Assembly: GCF_014635725.1 (NCBI RefSeq)
Contig: NZ_BMDJ01000009.1
Span: 1 to 64,000 of the forward strand
Direction: 5' to 3'
Length of the DNA: 64,000 nucleotides
Source of the DNA: Pedobacter mendelii
Lineage (GTDB): Bacteria > Bacteroidota > Bacteroidia > Sphingobacteriales > Sphingobacteriaceae
Shown in pieces: positions 52,354-61,689 of this stretch. Within the stretch, counting starts at the first letter, position 1; each line of letters starts with the position of its first letter. Both the position numbers and the translations under genes were made by a program. The notes under the pieces were generated by a model. That model made no database searches. It saw nothing but the letters and a program-made list of their open reading frames with translations, and was not told the origin of the DNA.

Positions 52354-53946
52354 ATGATAAAAAGATTTACTACCACCGCATTTGCTCTGGGCTTATGTAT
52401 GTACGCTTTTGCTCAGGAAGTCCCAGACGCAGCAATTGTATCAAAGATTAGAAAAGAAGGACTTGAAAACTCAAAAGTAATGGATATTTCATTTAACCTT
52501 ACCGATGCTAATGGCCCTCGTCTATCAAACTCTCCGGGTTTAAAAAGAGCTCAGGAATGGGCAATGAAACAATTAACAGAATGGGGTTTAAAAAATGCGC
52601 ACCTCGAAGCCTGGGGCAATTTTGGTAAAGGTTGGCAGGTAGATAAATATTATGCCGCCACAACACTGCCGTATTATCATGCAATTATCGCATCGCCAAA
52701 GGCATGGACACCAGGTACCAACGGGCCAATAAAATCAAATGTGGTTTTAATTAAAGCAGATAGTGTTGCAGATTTGGCTAAATATAAGGGTAAACTAGCA
52801 GGTAAAATTGTAATGATGGATGCTGGTGCGCCGCTAGCGAGTGGTATTAAACCAGATTTTATACGTTATGCTGATAGTACTTTATCCAAAATGGCAGAAG
52901 CAAAACCTGCAGCAGCTGGACCTAGAGGGCCACGCCCGGGTGGAGCAAATAACGCGATGGCACAAATGGTGAAGATGCGTGAAGTTCGTGCAGCTATGGG
53001 TGCAATGCTTGTTGAAGAAAAAGTTGGCTTAATTTTGACTTATGCCCGTGGCGGACAAGGTACTTTCTTTACAAGCAATGGTGCTTCTTACGCAATAGAT
53101 GCAAAGCCTGTATCCCCTGAATTAGAAGTTGCTGCGGAAGATTATTTACATATTTTGCGTTTGCTGCGTGCAGGTAAGCCCGTAGAAATTGAAGCCGAGG
53201 TGAAAACTTCATTCTATGATCAAGATCCTCAAGGATATAACGTAATTGCAGAAATTCCTGGTACGGATAAAAAGCTTAAAGATGAATTGGTGATGATCGG
53301 TGGTCACTTCGATTCATGGCATGCAGGCACAGGTGCAACAGATAATGCCGCAGGTTCTGCCGTGATGATGGAAGCTATGCGCATTTTAAAAACATTAGAT
53401 TTTAAACCAAAACGGACCATCCGTATCGCTCTCTGGAGTTCGGAAGAGCAAGGTTTATTCGGTTCAAGAGGTTATGTTGCAAAACACTTCGGCGACCCGA
53501 AAACTATGGTTTTAACACCTGATCAGAAAAAAATATCTGCTTATTACAATTTAGATAACGGAACAGGTAAAATTCGTGGCGTTTATTTACAAGGAAACGT
53601 TGCAGCCGGCCCAATTTTTCAAAGTTGGCTAATCCCATTTGCAGATTTGGGTGCTACAACAATTACTGCAAGTAATACAGGCGGAACCGACCATCAGGCC
53701 TTTGATGCGGTAGGTATTCCTGGCTTCCAGTTTATTCAAGATCCTATGGATTACAACACACGTACACATCATAGCAATATGGATACCTACGATAGACTGG
53801 TTGAAGATGATTTAAAACAAGCAGCTACGATTGTTGCTTCTTTTGTTTACAATACCTCTCAGCGTGATACACAAATTCCGAGAAAAGAATTGCCAACTGT
53901 TCCCGCAGCTGCTGCAGCCGGAACTACGGCACCTGCCCGTAACTAA
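52354..53946 (+). CDS. M28-family zinc peptidase
   Basis: This 530-residue protein has a signal peptide (to about residue 21). The M28 zinc ligands are visible: His/Asp in 'GGHFDSWHAGTGATDNAAG', the catalytic Glu pair in 'WSSEEQGLFGSRGY', a second Asp in 'YYNLDNGTGK' and the final His in 'THHSNMDTYDR'. A PA-like domain precedes the catalytic domain (about 130-260) with a proline/alanine-rich insert. It probably acts as a periplasmic amino- or carboxypeptidase. Confidence 0.88.
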   Translation: MIKRFTTTAFALGLCMYAFAQEVPDAAIVSKIRKEGLENSKVMDISFNLTDANGPRLSNSPGLKRAQEWAMKQLTEWGLKNAHLEAWGNFGKGWQVDKYYAATTLPYYHAIIASPKAWTPGTNGPIKSNVVLIKADSVADLAKYKGKLAGKIVMMDAGAPLASGIKPDFIRYADSTLSKMAEAKPAAAGPRGPRPGGANNAMAQMVKMREVRAAMGAMLVEEKVGLILTYARGGQGTFFTSNGASYAIDAKPVSPELEVAAEDYLHILRLLRAGKPVEIEAEVKTSFYDQDPQGYNVIAEIPGTDKKLKDELVMIGGHFDSWHAGTGATDNAAGSAVMMEAMRILKTLDFKPKRTIRIALWSSEEQGLFGSRGYVAKHFGDPKTMVLTPDQKKISAYYNLDNGTGKIRGVYLQGNVAAGPIFQSWLIPFADLGATTITASNTGGTDHQAFDAVGIPGFQFIQDPMDYNTRTHHSNMDTYDRLVEDDLKQAATIVASFVYNTSQRDTQIPRKELPTVPAAAAAGTTAPARN

Positions 53947-54544
53947 ATTTAAAATTAATATAAAATCAAAAAAGGCCTCCGTATTTACAACGGTAGGCCT
54001 TTTTTCGGGATTGTTTAATAATCCTAACTACATCTAAAAAGTTTTAGAGGTCGAGCCCGTTGTTATCCAAGCACCAACGTTATTTAGAGAGTTAATAATT
54101 AAGTTGTTTTGAGAGGCGTGCTGAGGCAGCAATATTTTATTAAGGGGTACAAATAAATGTTTGTAATAACTATTGTGAAATAAAAAATAATTCAATAAGC
54201 GTTGAAATAGATACAAATAACTTTTTTTCCAAACCGATTTTTGCAGTTTCGAAATTTCATCTTTGAGAGTGCCAGAGTTTATTTGTTTGAAACTTAACAT
54301 TGGGATGTTCGATTTTTTCCAGTTTGTTTAAATGATTATCTCATTAAAATTTAAACTATCCTCCACACCGATATCATTTTAATTTTTTCTTAATTCAAAT
54401 TTAGAAGGAAATAATAATAGGTTTAAGGCTTGAATTACCCTTTTTTTGCAGGGTGTTTTTACGGTATTATGTAAGGCAATTTAACGGTTGATTGTTTGCG
54501 TATTTATCGCCAATTTTAAAGAAATAAATTCCCCCAAGCAAATT
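53947..54544. other. AT-rich intergenic region
   Basis: This 598-base stretch holds the terminator at 53968-54005 and otherwise no RNA gene, repeat or convincing ORF that I can see. An 88-codon minus-strand frame (54034-54300) lacks the features of a real gene. Confidence 0.6.
53968..54005 (+). terminator. Terminator after the M28 peptidase gene
   Basis: A stem beginning AAAAAAGGCCT (53968-53978) pairs with AGGCCTTTTTT (53995-54005), extended by CGT/ACG inside. It has a long T tract and is the strongest terminator in this part. Confidence 0.88.
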
Positions 54545-55030
54545 ATGATAAGAAACCTACTTAAAGGAGATGGTATAGACAATACCATTCCAATAGATAT
54601 TGCAAAAAAAATGACGGCCGCGTTTAGAGAAAGTCAAAAAGCTGATAAAGGAAGTTACACGGAAGCAGCATGGTTTCCAACTAAGCAAATCACTCAGCTT
54701 GCCGAAAAAGTTAATAAATTAGGTGGAGATGGTGTTCGGGTGTATTTCGCAAGGTATACACAAGAAATAATTGATGCAATTAACAAGTTAGATTATGGCG
54801 ATAAGATACCCGATAATTATGTAGAAATGAATACTATATTATTCGTAGTTACAAAAGTTATTAATGGCGTACCAAAAACAGATTATTTTACAGATAATGT
54901 AGGCCATGGGCACCACCATAAAAAAGGAAAACATCCTATTTGCGACCCACCATTGCCAACAGACCCTGATAATAGAGGAAGTTTATGCCCCACAATGTGC
55001 GATAATGAAAGTGATTTAATGAATCTTTAA
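54545..55030 (+). CDS. Unknown family with GGDGxRVYFARY motif
   Basis: The ATG at 54545 (MIRNLLKGDG) gives 161 residues with no signal or membrane segment. A conserved-looking core 'WFPTKQITQLAEKVNKLGGD' and 'GVRVYFARYTQ' leads to 'TILFVVTKV', then a His-rich loop 'GHGHHHKKGKHP' and a C-terminal Cys pattern 'CDPPLP', 'LCPTMC'. The pattern matches a Bacteroidota family of unknown function that I have seen with the 'CPP.C' tail. The His/Cys cluster could bind metal. The membrane gene follows after 30 bases. Confidence 0.65.
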   Translation: MIRNLLKGDGIDNTIPIDIAKKMTAAFRESQKADKGSYTEAAWFPTKQITQLAEKVNKLGGDGVRVYFARYTQEIIDAINKLDYGDKIPDNYVEMNTILFVVTKVINGVPKTDYFTDNVGHGHHHKKGKHPICDPPLPTDPDNRGSLCPTMCDNESDLMNL

Positions 55031-55060
55031 ATCAATTAAGATAATCAACACCATACCTGA

Positions 55061-55711
55061 ATGTCATACTTTTTAAACTGGGTTACAATTACAGAATTAA
55101 CAAGTCTGTTATTTGGAATTATATTTCTGATTAGAGATAAATCTTCTTTCTGGAGAATTTTAATACTTTATATTTTTTTATCAGCCGGAACAGAAGTATT
55201 AGGGAAATATTGGGGAAGAATTTACCACACCAATCTTGCAATTTATAACATATTTATTTTTATTGAATTAAGTTTTATTACATATGGATTCTACAACTTT
55301 CTAAAAGACTATGTCAATATAAAACTATGGATACTTGTAATCTATATAGCTACCTTAATCATCTATTTGGGATATTTTTTTATTTACGGAATAAATAGCT
55401 ACAATGCATTTACTGTAAGCATTATGTCGGTAGTGTTTGTGGTATATGGCTTGTTATACTTCTTCGTTCTCTTAAAAGATGAGAATTATGTTGATTTAAA
55501 ATATCATGCTGCCTTTTGGTGGGTTGGCGGTGTTATAATTTATTATTTTGGCGGAACAATTGCCAATTTTTTCGACAATATCATACAACAAAAATTCTTA
55601 GGAAAGTATATTACCAGAATGATTATATACAACACACTCAACCTTATCTTACACTGTTTTTGGATTTACTCTTTTATATGCAGAGCTCGTCAGCGGAAAA
55701 TATGTCAATAA
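55061..55711 (+). CDS. Polytopic membrane protein, 6-7 TM
   Basis: This 216-residue protein is almost all hydrophobic, with six or seven membrane segments (about 8-23, 33-48, 60-78, 85-108, 115-138, 150-168 and 190-208). No family is recognised. Its position between the unknown 54545 gene and a kinase with a poor sensor domain suggests it senses for, or signals with, that kinase. Its last ten bases overlap the kinase start (ATG 55702). Confidence 0.65.
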   Translation: MSYFLNWVTITELTSLLFGIIFLIRDKSSFWRILILYIFLSAGTEVLGKYWGRIYHTNLAIYNIFIFIELSFITYGFYNFLKDYVNIKLWILVIYIATLIIYLGYFFIYGINSYNAFTVSIMSVVFVVYGLLYFFVLLKDENYVDLKYHAAFWWVGGVIIYYFGGTIANFFDNIIQQKFLGKYITRMIIYNTLNLILHCFWIYSFICRARQRKICQ

Positions 55712-56469
55712 TTTTATTGGCCTCGCTAGTTTTTCTACTCATGCCAATATTCTTACTACTGTATGTCAGATCCTACAACCGCCATAAAAAAAATCATTTT
55801 GTAGAGAAAGAAAATATGCGTCAGAAATTTGAAGCAGAAATTTTAAAAACGCATATCGAAGTTCAGGAACAAACTATGCAGACTATTGCTACCGAATTAC
55901 ACGATAACATTGGTCAAATATTAAGTTTAACAACACTAACATTAAATTCAATTCATATTCCTGAAAATGAAAAGGTATCCGAAAAGATTGGCAACTCGCT
56001 TTCGCTGCTAAACAAATCGATAAAAGAAATTAGAGGACTAGCCAAGATATTACACGGCGAACAGATTGTAGAATCCGGTATTGGCAATGCAATTGACCAA
56101 GAAATTAATTGGCTGAAAAGAGTAGGCGGTTACGAACTTCAAATAAATAATGATTTACTTGATTTAAAAGTTTCATCGCCAGATAAAGATTTAATCATTT
56201 TGAGGCTTTTGCAAGAAATCATTAACAACATAATTAAACATGCACAAGCTACTTCCATTCAAATAGATGCATTTATAAAAAATGAAATTCTTTTATTAAC
56301 GGTAAAAGAAAATGGCATTGGTTTTAACTATGAAGAAGCTAAAATTAAAAAAGTAGGAATTGGTTTAGCTTCTATTCACAAAAGAATTGAGATGATAAAA
56401 GGGAAAATTGATGTAAATTCAACACTTGAAAAGGGCACATCCATTTTTATAGAAATTCCATATCCTTAA
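55702..56469 (+). CDS. Sensor histidine kinase (HisKA_3/NarX type)
   Basis: The start at 55702 overlaps the preceding stop, giving 255 residues; an ATG 24 bases earlier (55678) is also possible. One membrane segment (about 3-22) is followed by a coiled linker, the HisKA_3 helix with 'ATELHDNIGQILSL' (phospho-His 67) and an ATPase domain ('LLQEIINNIIKHAQA', 'ENGIGF', 'GIGLASIHKRIEMIKG'). It has almost no periplasmic sensor, so the membrane protein upstream may sense. Its partner regulator follows 3 bases later. Confidence 0.88.
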   Translation: MSIILLASLVFLLMPIFLLLYVRSYNRHKKNHFVEKENMRQKFEAEILKTHIEVQEQTMQTIATELHDNIGQILSLTTLTLNSIHIPENEKVSEKIGNSLSLLNKSIKEIRGLAKILHGEQIVESGIGNAIDQEINWLKRVGGYELQINNDLLDLKVSSPDKDLIILRLLQEIINNIIKHAQATSIQIDAFIKNEILLLTVKENGIGFNYEEAKIKKVGIGLASIHKRIEMIKGKIDVNSTLEKGTSIFIEIPYP

Positions 56470-56472
56470 GTT

Positions 56473-57114
56473 ATGCAAACACAATCTATATCAATCGCTA
56501 TTGTTGATGATCATACACTTTTTCGTTCGGGTTTGGCTAATTTATTATCTGAATTTGAAGAAATTAATGTCGTATTTCAGGCTACAAATGGAATAGATAT
56601 GCAAAAGCAGATAAAACTTTATCCTGATGTGAAACTAATTCTCATGGATATCAATATGCCTTTAATGGATGGTTATGCGGCAACCCAATACATTAAAAAA
56701 GAATATCCTGAAGTGAATGTATTGGCCTTAAGTATGTTTGAAGAAGAAAAGGCCATAATTGGAATGTTGAAAGCAGGTGCTGGTGGTTATATGCTAAAAG
56801 AATCTACTCCTCATGATTTGGTTGTAGCCATTAAAGCGGTAGTTGAAAAAGGTTTTTACATTAACGAAATGGTTTCAGGCCGGTTACTATTCTCATTAAA
56901 GCAAGGTGATCCAAAACCGCTTATAACCGAAAAGGAGCATACATTTTTACAACATTGCAGTACCGAATTTACTTATAAAGAAATTGCAGATTTAATGAAT
57001 ATCAGTCCGCGTACGGTTGATAATTATCGAGAATCGTTATTTGCAAAGCTTAATATCAAAACCAGGACTGGTCTTGTAGTTTATGGAATTAAGCATAATC
57101 TTATTAAAATTTAA
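56473..57114 (+). CDS. NarL-family response regulator
   Basis: This 213-residue regulator has a receiver domain (acidic pocket D12/D13, phosphoacceptor D59 in 'ILMDINMP', Lys near 110) and a C-terminal LuxR-type HTH (about 150-213, 'FTYKEIADLMNISPRTVDNY', 'RESLFAKLNIKTRTGLVVYG'). It is the cognate partner of the kinase just upstream. Targets are unknown; the operon's own promoter or nearby genes are possible. Confidence 0.9.
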   Translation: MQTQSISIAIVDDHTLFRSGLANLLSEFEEINVVFQATNGIDMQKQIKLYPDVKLILMDINMPLMDGYAATQYIKKEYPEVNVLALSMFEEEKAIIGMLKAGAGGYMLKESTPHDLVVAIKAVVEKGFYINEMVSGRLLFSLKQGDPKPLITEKEHTFLQHCSTEFTYKEIADLMNISPRTVDNYRESLFAKLNIKTRTGLVVYGIKHNLIKI

Positions 57115-57157
57115 GCTATAAAAATAATAATAAAATTATTTCAGGAAAAACTTGCGT

Positions 57158-57189
57158 AACTAATTAATTAGTTTTAACTTTAAAGTTAA
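57158..57189. promoter_or_regulatory. Two abutting perfect palindromes upstream of blaI-type gene
   Basis: AACTAATTAATTAGTT (57158-57173) and TTAACTTTAAAGTTAA (57174-57189) are each perfect 16-bp palindromes, directly abutting, 37 bases before the repressor start. They are good candidates for BlaI/MecI-type operators. Confidence 0.7.
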
Positions 57190-57226
57190 GGACGTATTAG
57201 TTCCATTCCTATAATCAATAAATAAA

Positions 57227-57604
57227 ATGAATATTAAAGATTTAACCAAAGCCGAAGAGCAAATAATGCAAGTTTTATGGCAATTGGAAAAAGCATTTGT
57301 TAAAGAAGTAATCGACGAATTGCCGCTTCCGAAACCAGCTTATAATACGGTTTCAACAATCATCAGAATTTTAGAAACAAAAGGCTTTATTGGTCACAAT
57401 GCTTTTGGAAAAGCCCACCAGTATTACCCATTAGTTAGCAAAGAAGAGTATAAGCGCCATGCTACAGAAAAATTATTGGGTAATTATTTTGAAAACTCAG
57501 TAGAAAGTATGTTTTCTTTTTTCGTGAAAGAAGAAAAGTTAGATTTAAGTGATGTGGATGAGATTTTAAAAATGATTAACAAAATTAAACACAGACCAAG
57601 ATGA
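57227..57604 (+). CDS. BlaI/MecI/CopY-family repressor
   Basis: This 125-residue winged-HTH protein starts 'MNIKDLTKAEEQIMQVLWQL' and has the recognition region 'AYNTVSTIIRILETKGFI' and 'YPLVSKEEY', hallmark of the BlaI family. In this family the repressor is cleaved after the partner M56 protease senses a signal. The M56 gene follows with a 4-base overlap (57601-57604). Two abutting palindromes lie upstream. Confidence 0.88.
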   Translation: MNIKDLTKAEEQIMQVLWQLEKAFVKEVIDELPLPKPAYNTVSTIIRILETKGFIGHNAFGKAHQYYPLVSKEEYKRHATEKLLGNYFENSVESMFSFFVKEEKLDLSDVDEILKMINKIKHRPR

Positions 57605-59603
57605 GTTTTGCCCATTACCTTCTACAGGTAAACTTATATCTGATTGTTTTTTATGGCTTCTATAAATTGCTTTTAGATAAGGAAACCTATTTTACTTTAA
57701 ACCGTTTTTACCTGGTTTCCGCTGGCTTTTTATCGCTGTGCATACCTTTTATCCGTTTGGAATGGTTAATGGAACAGAAGGCTGCACAACAAGTTTATAC
57801 AACTGTTAAGTGGGATGCGGTGTTGCAACAGGCTACTATTGTAACTGAAACGCAAGAAGGGATTAATTGGGCAAATTTATTGGTTTACATTTACTGTAGC
57901 GGTATTTTGTTCTTTACCTGCAGGCTAATATTTAATTTATTGGCCGTAAATAAATTGATTAAAAATGCAAAAGATGGCTCGGCTTTTTCTTTTTTTGGTA
58001 AGAAAATAATCGATGCAGAATTACCTCAAAGCAATATAATCGATGTTCATGAAGAGGCGCACATTAAGCAATGGCACACTTTGGACATCCTTTTTTTCGA
58101 AATCATTGGCATCATAACATGGCTTAATCCGGTAATTTATTTTTATAAGAAGGCCATAAAAAATATTCATGAATTTTTGGCTGATGAGCATGCTGCAGCG
58201 TATCAAGGTGATAAAACTGAATATGCAATGTTAATTTTGAGTAAGTCGTTTGGCATAAGCCCGAATGCACTTACCAGTAATTTCTTTGAAAAATCATTAG
58301 TAAAGAAAAGGATTTACATGCTTCATAAAGAGCGTTCTAAGAAGATTGCAGTAATGAAGTATGGAATTTTTATCCCGCTATTTGCACTGTTAATTGTTTT
58401 CTCTTCGGCAACGATACGTAAGAATGAAAAATTGCTATCCATTTCAGAACAAATTCCATTAGAAAAACCAATTGATTTGGTTCAGGAAATTGTAACTAAA
58501 CCACTTGAGGTTGAGAATAATGCAAAACCTGAAATAAAGGAAATTGCTAAAAACATTCCGGTAGAAAAGGACTGGAAAGCATTTTACGAATTCATCAGTA
58601 AAGAAATTAAATATCCTAAAGAAGCACAGGAAAATGGCTTACAAGGTAATAGTCAGATTAAATTTACCATCAAAAACGGGCGTGTAAACAATTTAATTAA
58701 CAATATTGATTTAGGTGGCGGCTGCGATGAGGAAGTAATGAAAGCAATTGTTTCTTATAATGGCTTTAAAAATGTGGATAATGGAAAATATGCAATAAAA
58801 GTAGGTTTCCGCTTGCCACAATTAGAAACCACAATCAACAATCAAAACATCCCAATTGCAAAAGGTTACAAAGAATTATCTCAATTAAATATTACTGGTC
58901 AAAGTTTAGCTCCTTCAAATACAGATGATAAGAAAATTTATGATTTTGTATCTATAGAAAAGCAACCCGAATTTGAAGGCGGAATGAAGAAGTTTTACGA
59001 ATACTTGGGGAAAACAATTAAGTATCCGGCATTAGCACAAGAAAACAATATACAAGGTAAAGTTTACTTATCATTTACAGTAGAAAAGATGGCGCGCTTA
59101 CTGATATTCAAATTACTAGAGGCTTAGGTAGCGGCACCGATGAAGAAGCAAAACGTGTGCTTGAAAGCTCACCAAAATGGCAACCAGGTATCCAAAATGG
59201 CAAACCTGTTCGTGTTAAATACAACATCAACATCAATTTTACATTAAATGATTTAACGGAGCCTACTAAAGCTATCGACAATGCCTCGAGTAGTCAGGGA
59301 AAGGTTACCACCAAATTAACTTATAGTGGTATTGGTAATTTGAATGGCACAAAAAACCCGCTAATTGTGTTGGATGGTGTTATTCAAGGTAGTGATGTGA
59401 TAACAAATATTAAGTCAGAGTCTATAGCTTCAATTTCTGTATTAAAAGATCGTGCTGCTATAACTTCTTATGGAGCTAAAGGCAAAAATGGTGTGTTGAT
59501 TGTAACCACTAAGGCTGCTGGAGGTCAAATTTTTAGAAATTTAAATGCTCATGAGTTGTTAGTTGATAAGACTTCACAAAATGAATTAAAATTAAAGTTT
59601 TAG
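57601..59603 (+). pseudogene. M56 (BlaR1-like) peptidase with TonB-C domains and plug-like tail, frameshifted
   Basis: The first frame (57601-59127) has BlaR1-type membrane segments, the zinc motif HEEAH at residues 150-154 and 'FLADEHAAA', a fourth TM (about 258-275) and two TonB C-terminal domains (from about 320 and 443). It breaks near residue 495 at a run of four A (59084-59087); a fifth A would give 'VEKDGALTDIQITRGLG' and join the second frame. That frame completes the TonB-C domain ('SSPKWQPGIQNGKPVRVKYN') and adds a plug-like region with 'PLIVLDGVIQ' and 'SYGAKGKNGVLIVTT'. The restored protein would be about 667 residues. Confidence 0.78.
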
Positions 59604-59605
59604 GT

Positions 59606-60268
59606 ATGAAAAATATATTTATTACAGTCGCCTTAATATTGGTGATGGTCAGCAATAATTTTGCTCAGCAAGCTTCTGAAACAACAAAAACAGTAAATTC
59701 AAACGCTACTAAAAAGCCAATTTATGCTGTTAATGGAATAGTGCAAAATCCAAATACAGATTTCTCAATTGCAAGCTTAAATCCCGAAACAATTGCAGAA
59801 GTTATTATATTGAAAGGTGAAAACGCAGTTATTCTATTTGGACCAGAAGCTACTTTTGGTGCTGTAGTTATAAGCACAATTTCGGGCAAAGGAAATGTAG
59901 CGAATAAATTACTTGAAAGCAAAATTGCTCTTTTAAATAATGTAAGCAAATTGAGTAATCTCGCTTATACGCCTAAAATTGATAAAGTTGAAGATACAAT
60001 AAAGTCAAATAAAGATTTAAGTTTAGTATTTCGAAGTTTGAATCGCCCATTAGCAGCTAATGAAGTTTTATATATCCTGAATGGAAATAGGATAGAAAAA
60101 AAAGAAATGGATGCTCTTGATAATAAAAATATACAAGCCGTATCCATAATAAAAGATAAAACTGCAATTGAACTTTATGGTCCGTTGGCAAGTAATGGTG
60201 TAATTCTAATTACAACAAAGCCCAAACTTATATTGAAAGCTACAGAAAAGGCTTTGGATAAATACTAA
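59606..60268 (+). CDS. Plug-domain-only periplasmic protein
   Basis: This 220-residue protein has a signal peptide (to about 20) and two copies of a TonB-receptor plug-like unit: 'IYAVNGIVQNPN...IASLNPETIAEVIILKGENAVILFG' and 'EVLYILNGNRIEKKEMDALDNKNIQAVSIIKDKTAIELYG', each ending near 'GAVVIST' or 'GVILITTK'. There is no barrel, so it cannot be a receptor. It follows the M56-TonB gene by 2 bases, and that gene's own tail has the same unit. It may interact with TonB or receptors. Confidence 0.7.
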   Translation: MKNIFITVALILVMVSNNFAQQASETTKTVNSNATKKPIYAVNGIVQNPNTDFSIASLNPETIAEVIILKGENAVILFGPEATFGAVVISTISGKGNVANKLLESKIALLNNVSKLSNLAYTPKIDKVEDTIKSNKDLSLVFRSLNRPLAANEVLYILNGNRIEKKEMDALDNKNIQAVSIIKDKTAIELYGPLASNGVILITTKPKLILKATEKALDKY

Positions 60269-60391
60269 TCACAACAATCTACCTAATATATTTATTGTTT
60301 TATCAAAATTGACTTCGTTAAAATTCGAAGCTGAAAATGTTTTTGCCAAAAATTTAGAAATTAACATAGGTAATTTAACAAAATTAAAAAA

Positions 60392-60784
60392 ATGAAAAGA
60401 TTATTGATTTTGCCTGTCATGCTTATCGTCATGACAATATGCAACTTAGAAAGTAGAGCACAGAAGATTTATGATTTTGTTTCTGTTGATAAAGTACCTG
60501 AATATCCTGGTGGGATGAAAGCTTTCTATGAATATTTAGGAAAGAACATTAAATTTCCAGAGAGAGCTAAGAAAGAAAATGTGCAAGGAAAGGTTTGGCT
60601 TTCGTTTATTGTTGAAAATACAGGAAAATTAACAGACATTTCTGTAACAAGAGGATTGACAAAAGAAACAAACGCGGAGGCCTTGAGGGTATTAACTCAA
60701 TCTCCTAAATGGAATGCGGGAATTGTTAAAGGTAAACCTGTTAGGGTAAAATATAATATTAACATAAACTTTAAACAGTCCTAA
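60392..60784 (+). CDS. TonB C-terminal-domain protein, secreted
   Basis: This 130-residue protein has a signal peptide (to about 23) and a TonB C-terminal domain ('PEYPGGMKAFYEYLGKNIKF', 'KENVQGKVWLSFIVENTGKL', 'SPKWNAGIVKGKPVRVKYN'). It closely parallels the second TonB-C domain of the M56 protein, and its intact frame confirms the frameshift there. It lacks the N-terminal TM and proline spacer of energising TonB, so it is not a classical TonB. Confidence 0.82.
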   Translation: MKRLLILPVMLIVMTICNLESRAQKIYDFVSVDKVPEYPGGMKAFYEYLGKNIKFPERAKKENVQGKVWLSFIVENTGKLTDISVTRGLTKETNAEALRVLTQSPKWNAGIVKGKPVRVKYNININFKQS

Positions 60785-60811
60785 AATAACATAATTACAG
60801 AAAACACAAAG

Positions 60812-60834
60812 CCCCGACAAATTGCCGGGGTTTT
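60812..60834 (+). terminator. Terminator after the TonB-C protein gene
   Basis: CCCCG (60812-60816) pairs with CGGGG (60826-60830), followed by TTTT. Confidence 0.7.
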
Positions 60835-61079
60835 ATGTTTTCTCTCCTGTCTCGGAGCAATAAATTTATAAAATCTTTAATGTATATACAAATTTTACAG
60901 AATAAAATTTTTATTTACTCAAATATTTGATATGCTGACATATTATTTTTTCCATTTTAGCAAATTATTGTTTGCTTACTAAGTTTTTTAAGCTTTCATT
61001 TAATTTACATTTGCTTTCGATACTTTTCTACAAATTACTTCTAATTTCTTTATTTAAAAACTGGGAAATATTAGAGAAA

Positions 61080-61676
61080 TTAAAAAACTTTAATTACCTG
61101 GCCTGTAATAATTCCCAATACGCTTTTTTCAAAAGCTTTAACTACCTTATCCATCGATACGGGAATTTCACCTGGAAAAGAATCAAAATAAGATGGAGAA
61201 TCCTCTACAACATTTGGGCTTACTGCATTGATCCGGATGCCATTAGAAAACTCAGCCGATGCTGCATAAATAAAAGAATTTAGGCCTCCATTTATTGTGC
61301 TTAAAGCAGATCCAGCAGCTACAGGATGATCGGAAAGAATGCCAGAGGTTAAGGTAAATGAACCATTTTTATTAATATAATGCTGACCAATGAGAACCAG
61401 GTTGATTTGTCCTAAAAGCTTGTCCAGTAAGCCATTTTTGAAATTTTCTCCTGTCATCTTATTTAAAGGTGCGAAAGGACCTTGCCCCGCGGTACTAATC
61501 AAAGCATCAAAACTTCCAATTTTATCAAACATTTGTTTAATGGATGCTTCGTCTGTAATATCTGCCTGAATATCACCACTTGATTTACCAACGCGAATAA
61601 TTTCATGTTTTTGAGAAAAAGCGAACGAAACTTTTTTGCCTAAAGTTCCTGTAGCGCCAATTATGACGATTTTCAT
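61080..61676 (-). CDS. Short SDR-family oxidoreductase
   Basis: This 198-residue protein has an N-terminal Rossmann motif 'VIIGATGTLGKKV' and later 'LISTAGQGPFAPL', 'GSALSTINGGLNSFIYAAS' and 'RINAVSPNVVEDS', giving a short-chain dehydrogenase of compact type. The usual YxxxK is not clear (the matching region reads 'STINGGLN'), so catalysis may be altered. Function unknown. It is followed by the S41 gene upstream on the same strand, 13 bases away. Confidence 0.78.
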   Translation of the reverse strand: MKIVIIGATGTLGKKVSFAFSQKHEIIRVGKSSGDIQADITDEASIKQMFDKIGSFDALISTAGQGPFAPLNKMTGENFKNGLLDKLLGQINLVLIGQHYINKNGSFTLTSGILSDHPVAAGSALSTINGGLNSFIYAASAEFSNGIRINAVSPNVVEDSPSYFDSFPGEIPVSMDKVVKAFEKSVLGIITGQVIKVF

Positions 61677-61689
61677 AAAATAAATATTT

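Noticed and set aside
54034..54300. Minus-strand 88-codon ORF in the 598-base gap
   Set aside because: No ribosome site, promoter, family or coding-like composition; follows a terminator.
59606..60268. TonB-dependent receptor
   Set aside because: It has plug-like units only; 220 residues leave no room for a barrel.
60972..61283. Plus-strand ORF overlapping the 61080-61676 gene
   Set aside because: Mostly antisense to the SDR gene, with low-complexity hydrophobic sequence in the AT-rich gap.
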